64,000 nucleotides of DNA from Paramecium pentaurelia (taxonomy: Eukaryota > Ciliophora > Oligohymenophorea > Peniculida > Parameciidae): NCBI GenBank assembly GCA_905183005.1, contig CAJJDO010000023.1:606080-670079 (forward strand). The letters are read 5' to 3'. Below, piece by piece: positions 23,431-35,500 of the stretch. Positions within the stretch are counted from its first letter, which is position 1; every line of letters starts with the position of its first letter. The translations under genes and the position numbers were made by a program. The notes below the pieces were generated by a model. The model made no database searches. It had not been told where the DNA came from and was given only the letters and a program-made list of their open reading frames with translations.

Positions 23431-25846
23431 ATGATTCCATTAAAAAATATTTTCGGAAAAAAGCATAAAATTCATATATTAATCACTAATTTAATTAATA
23501 AACATCGAGATATGTAATCTAATTGAAGTATAAATTCAGATCACATAAAATTAAATGAAACTATTTCAATTACAAATGATAATGTAGAAAATGATGAGAT
23601 TGACTTTTTTGTTAATATGTATAATGCATTAAAAATGGTAGAAATTACAGATGATTTGGAAGTGATTGTATTATATAAACCAAATTATTTAAAATATATA
23701 CTTAAATATGTAAACATTAAAAGAATATGTTCCAATTGTATTGATCAAAGATTAAATAAGCAAAAGAGATAGCAATTTAGAAGCTAATGAAGAGAAGTAT
23801 ATCATAATTTAAATTTATAGAATTCATTTCAAAGAATAAGAAACTAAATCTCCTAAGATCAGCTTTCATATAAATAGTTCCAGATCTACATCTATTTAAA
23901 ATACAATCCCTAATTTTTTAAAGGCAACTGTATTTCCTAATATCCTTTCAAGAACAAAGTTAGATATTATTAGATATAGACATTCTTAATAAATATAGTT
24001 GGATCCTGATAATTTAACAACTCATAGGGAATGTAAATTGCAATAAGAAATAAAAACCAGATAAAAAGAAAAAGATAAATCAAATTCTAAAATGCATACT
24101 TAATTTACAAAGGGTCCTTCTCAAAAACCAATTATAACATAGCTTACTACTTTAATTAAAGATAATTTCAGTATATCTGAAAGAACGAGTTCATTTAAAT
24201 TTCGAAGTTTAAGTCCTGAAATTGAAGGATAAGTTTGGTAAAAGAATAATAAAGTGAACAGAATTAATAAAGCTTATGAAATATAAAAGAAAATTCATCA
24301 TTTAGAAAGATTTAAAACTTATTGGAAAACTGATGAAATTCAACAAATTTTACAGTAAAAGATAGTTCAAATTGGTGTAAATACAAAGAAAGGTTTGAAA
24401 TAGATATTTATTTTGATTTTCTTACCACATCAATGTGTTAATTTAAAGAGTTCTTAAATTGAAGCTAAATAAATGTAATTTAATTTTAATTTATAGAACT
24501 AATAACTTAGAATTAAGTATATTCCCTTTTTTTATACCAATTTATGAGAAAATCATAAATGATAAAGAATTAATAGATAATTTTAGATAATGGATTTCAT
24601 ATTTTTTGGACATTTTACATTTTAGAAATCAAATGAAATATACAAAAGTGTTTACTTTAGATAGTATTGAAATAACTCAATTAAATCAATTACCTTAATA
24701 TGATAAATTTTTATATATTTAACTCTAAGTAAAGATATTATTAATTTTAGGGATAATTTGATTTATGGATTCAATTAAAATAACAATTGAATCTTTCAGG
24801 AGAATTTTAATTAGACAAATACCCAAAATTAGCTATAAAATTATTAGATTTAAAATGTAAGGAAGATATTTCAAGATTCTTTAAAAAAAGAGAAAATTTA
24901 TTACCATTCTATTTTAGATAATAATAACATGAAAGTTAAACTACTATTCCTTCATAATATTTAATTGAAGTTGAGAATGATTTAAGAGAACCTGATGAAT
25001 AAATGTTTGAATAATCAATAATTTAAATGAATGAATAAGAATAAGATACATATTTAAAATTGTTGTAACAATACATATAATCAAATAAATCAAAATATTC
25101 CAATAAACTTAAGAATTTAGAAGAAATGATGAGATAAAGATTAGAAAAGATAAAAGCAATGAAAAGATATTCAATTCAAATTAAACTTTAAGCAGTAAAC
25201 ATTATAATTAAAAAATTAGAAAAAATATTTAGGTTTTAAAGAAGAAGAGATATTTGAGTAGAAATTAATGTAGGAAAATGAATAAACTATTTAAGAAATT
25301 TAAGAAGAAGCTTTTGATGAGATTATGCCATAGAACACACATATTTTCAAAAAAAAATAAAAATAGAATTTATCAATAGAAGATCCTTTTTAATCGTTTC
25401 AAAATAAGGATAATGAAAAATTTAAAGAGATTATATAATTAATTAATATTGAAAAAATTATATTAGAGAAGAATTTATCAAGATAAGATATATATTATTA
25501 TTTATCTCTTTTTAAAGCATTAATGGATAGTGATACAACTAAGAGAATAAAAGATGTTAAATATCCTACATTATTTATAAGTGTGGATTAATTAAAAAGA
25601 GGAATTGCTTTTATAGCTTTATATAAAAATACTGTTAATACAAAAAAATTAGCTGAAGTTTACAATCGAAAATATTAATATTGTGAATTTATGGAATTTT
25701 TAGATATTTTTACAACTGAATATAGAGTGACAGATGAAGAATTAAAGGATATAGAATTAAATAAGGAAGATTCAATTTAAAATTATAGAAAACAATCAGT
25801 TTTTGGAAGATAGGAATCTTTAAGATAATAAATTGATTAAAATTGA
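23431..25846 (+). pseudogene. Unknown gene with a damaged 5' end
   Basis: A long coding stretch with introns at 23797-23820, 24475-24496, 24729-24750 and 25195-25219, ending at TGA 25844. The last 650 codons are intact. At the 5' end, ATG 23431 runs only 31 codons to an in-frame TGA (23524-23526); the same frame then continues protein-like. Near 23710-23730 a one-base shift is needed to enter the frame NLKEYVPIVLIKD that continues downstream. No intron I tried repairs either fault. The C-terminal part is helical and charged (KKYLGFKEEEIF, LEKNLSRQDIYY), with no known domain. Either a pseudogene, or a gene with 5' sequence errors or a later start. Confidence 0.55.
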
Positions 25847-26001
25847 TTAATTTTTTTAATTAAATCAAATATTATATATGAATACTCTAAAATTATTAAT
25901 TATTTTTCATTTCAATTGGAAATCTATATGTAGAAGTGATAATTTAATATAATAATTTTTAGAAATGAATAAATATTAATCTAAGTTATAGTAATTAATA
26001 A

Positions 26002-26980
26002 TCAGATTTATAAAGAGAGCTTTGATTATCTGTATTCCATTTAATCAATGATTTAAGATTAATCAGCTACTTCACCTTACATCCAAGGATGAGACTGAAT
26101 TTCAGGAATCTTTAATATAATAATAAATATATAAATTACTGATAATCTTCTATTTGGATTAAAGGCTAAAAGTTTGACTATAATATCCTTTAATTCAGCT
26201 GAAAATTAATACTAATGTTTTTCCCAAAACTTTCCAATTTATTATCTTCATAATCAAACCAAATATTACCTATAGATAAACTAATAATCTGGATCACTCT
26301 TTATATTAGCATTATGAAATGGACTAGATCCTGCACAAATTTAAAATAAAATAACTCCTAATTAAAACAAATCTGCTTCTACTGGATGATATGGCTGTCT
26401 AAGATATATCTCTGGAGCTGCAGTCTAAGGTGTTCCAACATAACTATCATCATAATATAATAAATTACTCATTTACTTTTATTCTTCTTCCTTATTCATC
26501 CAAATATTATATTGCAAATCCAAAATCACAAATCTTCAACTTATATTAATCATCTAATAATATATTTTCTAATTTTAAATCTCTATGAGCAATACCCATC
26601 TTATGAATCTTATCAATTACTATTAATAATATTTATGAACTATTACTGAATATCATTTATTTAAAGAAACTTCTTGCTATGTTTTCTTCAAATCGTGATT
26701 ATTATAAGTATTATAGTAAGTTTCCATACTTAGCATAATCCATCATTATACACCCTCTAAGTTGACTTTCTCTTATTCTAATAACTCCAGAAATGTGACT
26801 CAACTTATTCATTATACAAATCTCATTCTCATATAGTTAATCTTTTTTAGCCTTAAATACTTTCAGTGCCATCAATTCTCCAGATCTTGAAACCAATTAC
26901 ACACTAATTCTCAATTAAAAACAATACTCAGCTGAAAATCCACATCCTATTTTGCTTATTATACTGTATTCTTCCTCCAT
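26002..26980 (-). CDS. Small Ser/Thr protein kinase (CAMK-like layout)
   Basis: 299 residues, introns 26444-26468, 26246-26269 and 26110-26139. Kinase domain only: Lys40 in MALKVFKAKK, catalytic loop HRDLKLENIL near 130, DFGFAIQ, activation segment ending VGTPQTAAPEIY, a typical C-lobe (LLAFNPNRRLS, SHPWM). The glycine loop is atypical (IGCGFSAEY). The second intron is a multiple of three but carries an in-frame TGA, so retention would truncate the protein. Start taken at MEEEYSI; an in-frame ATG 15 nt upstream (26995) is an alternative. Convergent with the damaged gene ending at 25846. Confidence 0.82.
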
Positions 26981-27275
26981 AGATGTTTAACACATATTGA
27001 TAATAAAATTTATAATATTAGAAGATTAGGATTAAATTGGTTATATAATAATTAACATATTATAAACTTAGTAATTATTTTATATTATTATTCATATTAT
27101 TCACATTATTCCATATTATCAGAAATACAATCAATTATAATTATTCATCACAACTTCCAAAACTAAACATTTATTATTAATTTTATTTATTTTTCCATTA
27201 AATCTATAAATAATAATCATATACTAGAAATCCATTAGGTTTTTTATATATAATTATTCAAATTTGTTATCCATT

Positions 27276-27348
27276 GATCGCGTGGTGTAGGGGTTATCAC
27301 GCGTCCCTAACAAGGACGAGGCCGCCAGTTCGAGACTGGCCGTGATCA
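27276..27348 (+). tRNA. tRNA-Val (AAC)
   Basis: 73 bases folding as a full cloverleaf. The acceptor arm GATCGCG pairs with CGTGATC with one G-U. The D arm is GTG/CAC, the anticodon stem CGTCC/GGACG with loop CTAACAA gives anticodon AAC, and the T arm GCCAG/CTGGC has loop TTCGAGA. The sequence follows eukaryotic tRNA-Val(AAC). A run of eight T at 27351-27358 is a strong RNA polymerase III terminator. GC-rich against its surroundings, as expected. No intron. Confidence 0.96.
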
Positions 27349-27350
27349 TG

Positions 27351-27358
27351 TTTTTTTT
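27351..27358 (+). terminator. RNA polymerase III T-run terminator
   Basis: Eight T residues beginning three bases after the tRNA-Val discriminator base, the usual Pol III stop signal. Confidence 0.85.
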
Positions 27359-27485
27359 ATATTTTAATATAAATATATATATAAATATAGTTTTAAATTG
27401 AAGTAAAGATTGTCTTATTTTATAAATATCTAGATACGTTAATAATTATGTTTCTGAATTTCACTTTTTATAATGTATGAAAATA

Positions 27486-27839
27486 TCATGCAAAATCAAG
27501 CAATTCGACTTCAAATTTCAATGTGGAATTAGGTGGGATAACTGGTGGATATCCATTTTGACCATAAGCATAATCTGGTGGACAAGTCAGTATAGCTTTT
27601 TCTCCTTTTGATAACTTTGCTACACCTTAATCCCAACCTTTTATAACTTATCCAGCACCAAGGACAAATTAAAAAGGCTTTCCTCTTTTTCTTGATGAAT
27701 CAAATTCAGATCCATCAAGTAAGGTTCCTACATAATGTACACTAACTTTTTAGCTAAATTATTGTAATAATTATTACCCTTTTTGAGGAAATGATTTTCC
27801 ATCACCTGGTGTTAAAGTTTCTACTTTAAATCCTTGCAT
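27486..27839 (-). CDS. FKBP12-type peptidyl-prolyl isomerase
   Basis: 109 residues, one 24-nt intron at 27754-27777. It is a single FKBP domain of normal length. The active-site residues are present: VHYVGTL, DSSRKRGKPF, GQVIKGWDQG (the Trp at the pocket floor), DYAYG, and STLKFEVELL. It should bind FK506/rapamycin-type ligands and catalyse proline isomerisation in the cytosol. The intron is in frame and lacks a stop, so it was placed by comparison with the family: excising it joins FPQKG to QKVSVHY as in FKBP12. Confidence 0.93.
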
Positions 27840-27953
27840 TAATTTTTAAATTTTATATATAAAATATACTATATTCAAAAAATATTTAACTTAAAAATAT
27901 GTTCATCTAAAGTTTATTAATATTTTAAAAACTCTTTCATATAAAAAATCAAT

Positions 27954-28687
27954 TCAATTCTAAAATGATTCCTGATTAATTGGAATAGCCTCATAATCAT
28001 TCATTTCTAATTTACTTTTCTAATTTTATTGCTCTATAACTTTAATTTCCTCTTGTACTTATAAATATTATGAATTTAAATTCATAACTTATTGTCTTAA
28101 AGATTATAACTGTTGATCATATTATTTTGTAATTTCAGATGCTGGATCATATTGATACATTAAATTATTCAATTTATTTTTTAAAATTACAACTGAATTA
28201 GATTTTAGTCTTAAAATATGTTCCAATTAACACACTTCTCTCTACAATATTTCTATCTGATATATTAATATAATATAAATACTTTAATACCATCATCTTT
28301 TTTTGCTTCTTCTTTTTAAGATTACATTTTGGCAATCTTACCCCATAATTCATATAAATATTCTTCTAATTCAAATACTCGATGTTTCCAATATAATTCT
28401 AATTCCTCTTATGTTAAAACTACTTTTTTCTCTTTTATTTATGATTTATTATATATTTCTTATAAAGATTAAGGTACTTATGAAGTAGGAGAATATTATG
28501 TTTAATATGCATAAGCCTTTTTTAATTATTCATACTCTTCCTTTTTCTCTTATAAAGCTTACTATAATTGTCTATATGCTAAATTAGATTACTGAATTTC
28601 TTCAGTTTAATTTTGTAATTTTTCTGCTAACTCTTTTTATTTTAATTGTATATCTTATTAAATTAGTTAAGATTACTAAAGCTCCAT
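27954..28687 (-). CDS. Coiled-coil protein, unknown
   Basis: 235 residues, one 26-nt intron at 28257-28282. Start at MELQQS. Nearly all predicted coiled coil, with Leu/Ile heptads and many Gln and Glu (LEHILRLKSNSVV, QEEIKVIEQQNQK). No other domain. A Tyr-rich patch YSPTS near residue 75 lies between two helical blocks. Could be a ciliary or centriolar coiled-coil protein, but that is a guess. The stop lies 114 nt beyond the FKBP start. Confidence 0.7.
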
Positions 28688-28699
28688 ATTCAGTTTATA

Positions 28700-29200
28700 G
28701 TCTTAAGTAGATTGTTAGACAATAGGAATTTATTGCTAAATAAAAGATTATTGTGGAACCACATATTATTGATGAATTAGAATTGGAGATTATTGTTTAG
28801 AGATATTCTAATTTTAATACAGAACTGGTGACACTTAAGTAAGTGGATATTAAGAATTTATAATTTAAGGTGTAGCTGTTGAAATTATTGATGGAGTCAT
28901 TAATTATTATATGGAAGGAGATAAAGTATTTGATTCAATAATTTTTCTTGAAACTATTCTCTCAGGAGATACATACACAACTAACTTAACTTAAATAAAT
29001 ACCTCTTCCCCTCATAGCTTATTCAGTGACAAGATGAGTTTATTAAAACGAGCTACTATCAGATTATATAGAATGTTCTCCTGATTAACAATATGGACAT
29101 TATGGTTCATATTAATCAGAATAATAAGTTATTACTCCAACTGGTTAAGGCTATGTCTACATAAATTTATTTATGAGTAAATTTAAAATAATTTTTATGA
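28700..29200 (+). pseudogene. Coding-like remnant, unknown
   Basis: 770 bases separate the flanking minus-strand genes, and part of this reads like protein on the plus strand. One frame (about 28780-29090) gives GDYCLEIFQFQYRTGD and GVAVEIIDGVINYYMEGD with sensible composition. Another (about 29090-29160) gives SPDQQYGHYGSYQSEQQ. I found no ATG, and joining the frames needs an unusual 37-nt intron or a base change. Likely a decayed gene or an unsolved gene structure. Nothing recognised in 29200-29457. Confidence 0.3.
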
Positions 29201-29457
29201 AATACAGGGTTAATTAGTTTGATTATTTTATTCAATTGATTATCCAAAAATTCAATTATCTAAATATCCAAAAGTCTCAATTATTAATTCAGTTTTACTC
29301 AAAACTATGAATAAAGAAAACTAAATTAAATTGATTTTTTTGCTTATATTATTGAAAGAGACTTTTGATATACAATTTAGATTTTAATTTTGAAATACTT
29401 ATTTAGACTAATTTGGAATTTAAAATAAAAATGAACATCTAAAATTCGATAATAAAA

Positions 29458-30727
29458 TCAATGTTTAATATCAAATAAAGTTGAAACGCTTTCCTTTTTT
29501 TAGACCCTATAAATAGCTTCTGCCAATAAAGGAGCTATCTATAATGTAAATTAATTACCAACAGATAATCTACAGATTTTATCTCCTAAAACTTCTTCTT
29601 ATGGTTTTGAAGGAATTGTATTTGTAACTATAATCTAATCTAGAGAAGGATTGGAGAGATGTGTAAATGCTTTACCTGAGAATAATGCATGTGTTGCAAA
29701 TGCAAATACTCTATTTGCTCCTTGTTCTTTTAAGACTCTTGCAGCTTCAGAAAGTGTACCCTTAAAGAATGATATCTAAATTTACTGCAGTATCAATTAT
29801 GTCATCAACTATAATACAATCTTTTCCTTTAACTTAACCAACTAAGTTCATAGATGCTATTTTTCCTGGTCCTTCTCTTTACTTAATAATCATTGCTAAA
29901 TGAGATTGCATTCCAGGATGATGTAAATCAAATTATTCTTAAAATTTCTTTGCTCTATAAACACCACCTGCATCTGGTGAAACAATAGCAACATCTTTGA
30001 ATTCATATTTTTTTTAAAGTGATAAATAATTTTGAGCAACTAAATTTGCTTCAAGATTATCTACAGGTACTCTAGGTCCAAAGAAACCTTGAATTTATCC
30101 ACAATGTAAATCAACAGATATAAGTCTATCAACTCCAACTGTTTCTAATAGTCTAGCAACATCTGCTGCTGATATAGGAACTCTTGGTGCACATTTTCTA
30201 TCCTGAAATCAATTAAACTAAAAGATACTTGTCTTGCATATCCATAATATGGAACCACAACAATAATTTTTCTTGCTGATGCTCTTCTTAAAGCAGAGAC
30301 TAATAATAATAATTCCATTAAATTATCATTAACAGGAGGAGAAGTTGATTGTATAATAAATACATCTTTTCCTCTAATATTATCAAGAACCTATAATATG
30401 TATATAATATATACTTATATTTGACATTCCCCATCTGCAAATCTTCCTATTGTTACACTGCCTAATTTAATATTCAAATATTCAGCAATTTCTAATAATC
30501 ATTTATATGGAATAATACCTTCAGCTAACTCTTTATTAGAGTTACCAGATAAGATGATAGTATTTTTACTAAAATAAATGTGAAAATTTATACTAAAAAT
30601 CATCTTCAGGTTGTAATGCTCTTTTGAATGCTCGATTTAATTTATCACCATATTGTTTGATGTTTGGGTTTACTTATAAGTTTAGTTTCTATCTATAACA
30701 GATGGTTGATAATAATCCAACTAACAT
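29458..30727 (-). CDS. Ribose-phosphate pyrophosphokinase (PRPP synthetase)
   Basis: 380 residues, five introns (30569-30593, 30492-30518, 30391-30414, 30203-30228, 29761-29785). Makes PRPP from ribose 5-phosphate and ATP for nucleotide synthesis. Visible family features: SGNSNKELAEEIAEYL, the FADGE catalytic-site region, QSTSPPVNDNLMELL, the signature DLHCGQIQGFFG, SPDAGG, and the PRPP-binding loop CIIVDDIIDTAGT, which appears only after the last splice. The second intron contains an in-frame TGA. An N-terminal extension of about 45 residues (MLVGLLSTICYR) precedes the catalytic core. It could be a targeting signal, or the true start could be later. Confidence 0.93.
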
Positions 30728-31422
30728 CAACTGTTTGGCATTATTTCGAAAAATATTAAAATATCGAAATGAGCTGAAAAGTTTGGTAAACATAAAAAAA
30801 TAGATATTTTTTAATAAAAAATGTTTGACTTTTATACAATTCATAAGATGTCACATATATGGATATGATTAAAGCATATTAGATAATAAATTTAGAGTAT
30901 TAATGGTATTATTACAATTATAAAATGACATAATTATAAATGTTATTAAAAATATAAGTGTTAAATAAATATTTTTATTTTTTAAATGATTGATTACTAA
31001 GTTAAACAATGATAAGATGATTAATAATGTAGAAATGATTAAATATAAGTTTAAGTCAACTAAATTCTGCAATAAAATTTAGTTTTTCTATTAAAAATAT
31101 TGAAATTTATATATTGAATAAAATATAACATTATTAACATAAAAATTAAGGTTCATTTTGATGATAATCAAAATTATTTAGAAGGTCTAAAATAGATTTT
31201 AAGATGGAATCTCTAAAATTGACATTTTTTAGAAGGTAAAGATCATAATAATAATAATAAATAATAATAAATAATAATATTATTAAATAATTGATTGAGG
31301 ATAAATGAAAAATAAATTCAAATTTGAAAAATATTCAAGCTATAAAATTATAAATGAACTATAATGTAATAATTATATTACATATGTAAATATACTTTAT
31401 TTTTATATAATTACTCATATAT
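30728..31422. other. Intergenic with TAA-repeat tract
   Basis: 695 bases between two minus-strand genes. Holds a trinucleotide tract near 31243-31283 and AT-rich filler. A hydrophobic minus-strand frame at 30869-31072 lacks an ATG and is not called. Confidence 0.5.
31243..31283. repeat. ATA/TAA trinucleotide microsatellite
   Basis: About 40 bases of near-regular AAT repeats in an intergenic region; prone to length change. Confidence 0.75.
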
Positions 31423-32115
31423 TCAATCAGTTGATGAAGCTAAAAATTGTTAAGAATTTCCATATCTGCTTTATTAATGAAGATGAGGTGGAATTTCAAT
31501 GTAACTTTCTAATTGTGTTATATTTAAAAGATGAAAATGTCTGATATTTTAGAAATCTCCTATGGATTTAATAATAGCTGTGAAAATAAATTCACTGCCT
31601 CTTTCTAATTTCTCAATTTCTGAAGCTAAAAGAATCTATAATAAAATTACACAATTCAGAAGCTATTTCACTATCTGCAGTCAATAACAAATCAGGATGA
31701 AATTCACTCTCTGCAGGATCCATTTTAACTAAAATATTAACAGAATGATGTAAGAATTTCAATAAAGATTATTGATTATCTTCTACTCTTATTGCATATC
31801 CTAAAATGAAGTTATTTATTATATTATACCTTTCCAATCAACTATTGTTCGGTCAATATATTTTTAATAACAAATTTATTAAAATTATAGATTTTGAAAT
31901 ATTTTCTATTTTGCACATTTCTCTAAATAATCAGTCCAAGTATCAGTTATAGTGATATTTGGATTGTGATGTTAATGATAATCCATCCATTATGAAGTTG
32001 GTAAATCAATTATTCTATACCATAATACTCCTAATGTTAAGATTAATAACAATATTCCAATAACTATTCTTTTTGTTAAAATAACTCCAAATTCTCCAAT
32101 TTTGAATGACATCAT
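31423..32115 (-). CDS. Small single-span membrane protein, unknown
   Basis: 212 residues, introns 31801-31829 and 31626-31650. The start is MMSFKIG. One strong membrane span lies at about residues 14-35 (IVIGILLLILTLGVLWY). A soluble domain of about 170 residues follows (WTDYLEKC, FLHHSVNILVKMDPAESEF, AIIKSIGDF). The N-terminus lacks a cleavage site, so it is probably a signal anchor. No family recognised. Its ATG lies only 20 nt after the stop of the LITAF-like gene upstream on the same strand. Confidence 0.7.
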
Positions 32116-32135
32116 CTTTAAAAATATATTAATAC

Positions 32136-32466
32136 TCATACTGAATCCTTTACACCTAATACATGAAATACTTTTCCATCTCCACCAATATCTTCATTAC
32201 ATGCAGAACATCTAAAATCATTTAATTTTTAATTACTTATGAATTAAAGTTCTTGTAATTATCATAATTACTGGTATTAGTAGTAGACTTGCCATAATTC
32301 CAAAAATTAGTAAAACTAAGAAACACGTAATATAGCTTATATAGCCATTCTTAAAAGTAACTGTTGAAACTGTTGAATTTGAGCAAAAAGGACACTTAAT
32401 TTATTTAGGTCTACATCATATTTAAATTTACTAATCTCCTAAAACTAATTCATTACTAGCAATCAT
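32136..32466 (-). CDS. LITAF-like zinc-ribbon membrane protein
   Basis: 94 residues, introns 32411-32431 (21 nt) and 32212-32236 (25 nt). It has a CPFC pair near residue 17, then a long hydrophobic segment (CFLVLLIFGIMASLLLIPVI), then a second pair, KCSAC, near residue 71. This CxxC, hydrophobic, CxxC arrangement is the LITAF domain, a monotopic zinc-binding module on the cytosolic face of late endosomes and lysosomes. The second splice creates the KCSAC motif. Family members act in endosomal sorting. The C-terminal knuckle has CxxC rather than the HxCxxC typical of animals. Confidence 0.72.
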
Positions 32467-32562
32467 TTTTTAAATTTTAATTTAATTTTTATATAATTGA
32501 ATAAATTAACTAATTGGATGCAGAAACATAGTTAAATAGCTAAAAATATAAATTATAAATAT

Positions 32563-35500
32563 TCAATTTAATCTTTTTAACATTGATATTGTATGTTACT
32601 CTGTTAAAATTGAAATAGGTAATGTAATCAAAGCCAATCTTGTTCTAATTAATTTATTATTGGTTTTAATGATTATTACAATATAGTATATTGCATATGA
32701 TAATCCAACTAATACACCAACTACACCATAATACAGATATATATAACTTAGATTTTCATCTAATATTCCATAAATACTAATATAAATGATATCCAAAAAT
32801 GTATTGGTTCCATCATTAGTATCTAAAAAGTGAGAAAATACTGCATTTCTAAACTCTTTCATTTTTATTTATTCTAAACATAAATCAGTATCTGGTTAAA
32901 ATTACTTAAACTCAATTTCATAATCAAAAAATTAACCAAATAATGTATCCAATCTACTTATTACTCCAACAATACCTTTATTAACATATTCTCTATTATC
33001 ATCTTAAGGTAAAATAGGTTATTCAAAGGCTTAAGTAAACTTTTCAAATCCAAAATCATCTAAATTGCACATAGGTATTTCATCACTAAGTTCTTGACAA
33101 AAATCATCTTGATAAAGTGAAAATAATAATTATTTATCCTCTTCCTTTATTTTATTTGACTATAATATACTCTCATATATAGAGGTTAAATTTTCAGAAT
33201 AAATTTTACTTAAATCACTGAATAATTCAACTATATCATTTGTTTAATGGAATGAATTTATTGTTGCTTGATCATAAATTTCTAAATCTATTACTGCATT
33301 ATAAACTAATTATTAAGTCTTTAATATTAAAGCACATGCCATTAAAGTGTCTAACTTTTAAGTAAATTTAATATAATTTCCAGTTAAAGCCTAAGAAGGA
33401 CCTAAATCAGAAATTTATTAAGAAAATAGTAAAAATCCTCCAAACAACATTAAAGTTATTATAATAAATACTATGAGTAACATAATAATATAAGATAACA
33501 AACTTATTTGAGTATTATAAATTCTTGAACTTAAGACAACATTAATATTTCTTTTTGTTTAAGATTATTACTTTCTATTATTATTTTCTTATTAATGATT
33601 CTTATTTTAATTTATATCAAGATGATTTTTTAAAGCTAAATCTTTGATAATTCTAGACTATTAATTTAATAGTTCAAAATTTAATGTATTAAGAGATTAA
33701 TAATTTAAAGAATAATAATTTTATTTCTTCCAACTATATTTTCCACTTTATTATGTTAAGGTTTCTTTAACCAAAGAAGCTCGTGCAATAGATTCATTTG
33801 CATCACTTTCTTAAAGTCTTCCTGTTAAAAGCATTAGTTACTAACTATAATTTTATATTTGTTTCCAAAAATACAACTCAATTAATAAAATGACAGCAAT
33901 GCAAATTATTTCAATAATAACTTAAGTCTACATTTCAATAACCCTTTCATTAGTTTAAGTCAAAAACACTACATTCAAAGAATCAATTAATTCTGATGAC
34001 ATCAAATATAATTGATTTAGATTAAATCTCAATAAAAATAATTAATCCAAATATTCCCTTGTTAATATTTTAGAAAAATCCTTAATCTCAAGTTATACTA
34101 TTTTTACAACTCTATCTAAGGTTCCCTCAATTAAATTAATAAAATAAGGAAATCTTATATCTTCTGTATTTCCTTTTAAAAAAGTAAATTTTTATAAAGA
34201 TAACATACCTCTTTCTTCTACTTCAATAAACCCTAAATACATATTATTAATTTCATCATATAATTCACTTGTAGTATTATATAAATCACTAAATGTTTAT
34301 GCTTTCATAAATTCACTCGTATCAATAATATCTAAAGTTCCAACAATTAAACTCCATGTAAATGAAATAACTTCTAAATAACTTCTATTTAATATGAAAG
34401 GTCCATTAATATCATTAATAGTTAAAGATGTATCTTAATTACTAATTGTAATTATTACTAAATGGACTGTTATCAAGATTATTAGAATTAAAAAAACACT
34501 TAGACTAGATATTGATATAAATTTAAGTCCTTATGTAAGATGAGTAGTGCTTTAAAACTTTTTGATAATTTAAATTGCTGAATTCCCAGAAGTTGCAGAT
34601 GTCATACTTGATTTAGATTTTAAAGCTTCAACATCTTCTTCTTCATGATTTTTTCCTTTCAATTTATTCTTTTTCATTATTTCTAAAATATCATTTTTTT
34701 TATCCTTTTCATTATCACTACTTGATTTACCAAGTTGTTATTTTTATTATTTAAGTGATTCATCAATATCAAATTCATCTTCAGGTTCATATTATTAGTT
34801 TTTTACTTTTTACATAATAGCACTAGCACTATTTAATTAAATTCCTAATACATTGAAATCTTAATCCAATTTTACAATTTCTTCTAATTCTCCTTCTTTT
34901 TAATTTGGATTTATAAAATGAGCTCTTTAAGATAAAGGACCATAACTCATACTATCTCTACCAGAATCTAAATTGAATAAACCAAAATCTTGATCTTATT
35001 TTTATTTTTTTGAAGGTCCCATTCTTTCCAAAAGATCAGTCACTCCACAACCAATATCTTTACTAATTGGAACAATCTCAGAATATGGTTATTCTGATTA
35101 AACAAATCCAGATACATTAGCTTTAGTTTGTTCTTCCTCTTATGTTGTATCTAACATTTAAAATACAATTACTATGATTATTATTTTATAGTGAATAGAA
35201 TTTACTATCATTTGTTTATTAATTTTAATTTTCAGATATAGATTTTCCTATTAAATCTTTCCTTCTTATATCTATAATTTCAAGTATAAAAAATGATCTG
35301 TGATAGTTTTCTTTACCAATATTTTTAAAATTAAGAGAAAACTTAATTAGATATTTATCTGCTGGTTTTTCCTATATATATATATTATATATTTATACTT
35401 CTATACTCTCTAAATATTACTAGATCTCATTTTAATATTATTTATTTAATAAAGGGATTCCATTATATTAAGCTGGTTTAATAGATTCCTCAGATTATTT

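Noticed and set aside
28690..28790. TATAG-type end at the remnant, possible retained internal eliminated sequence
   Set aside because: No matching opposite end flanked by TA within a plausible distance.
30869..31072. Hydrophobic minus-strand frame of about 67 codons
   Set aside because: No ATG start, low-complexity AT-rich composition, and no flanking splice signals that extend it.
32563..35157. Separate 864-codon gene starting at ATG 35157
   Set aside because: A 28-nt GT..AG intron joins it in exact phase to the upstream frame, which otherwise has no stop of its own.
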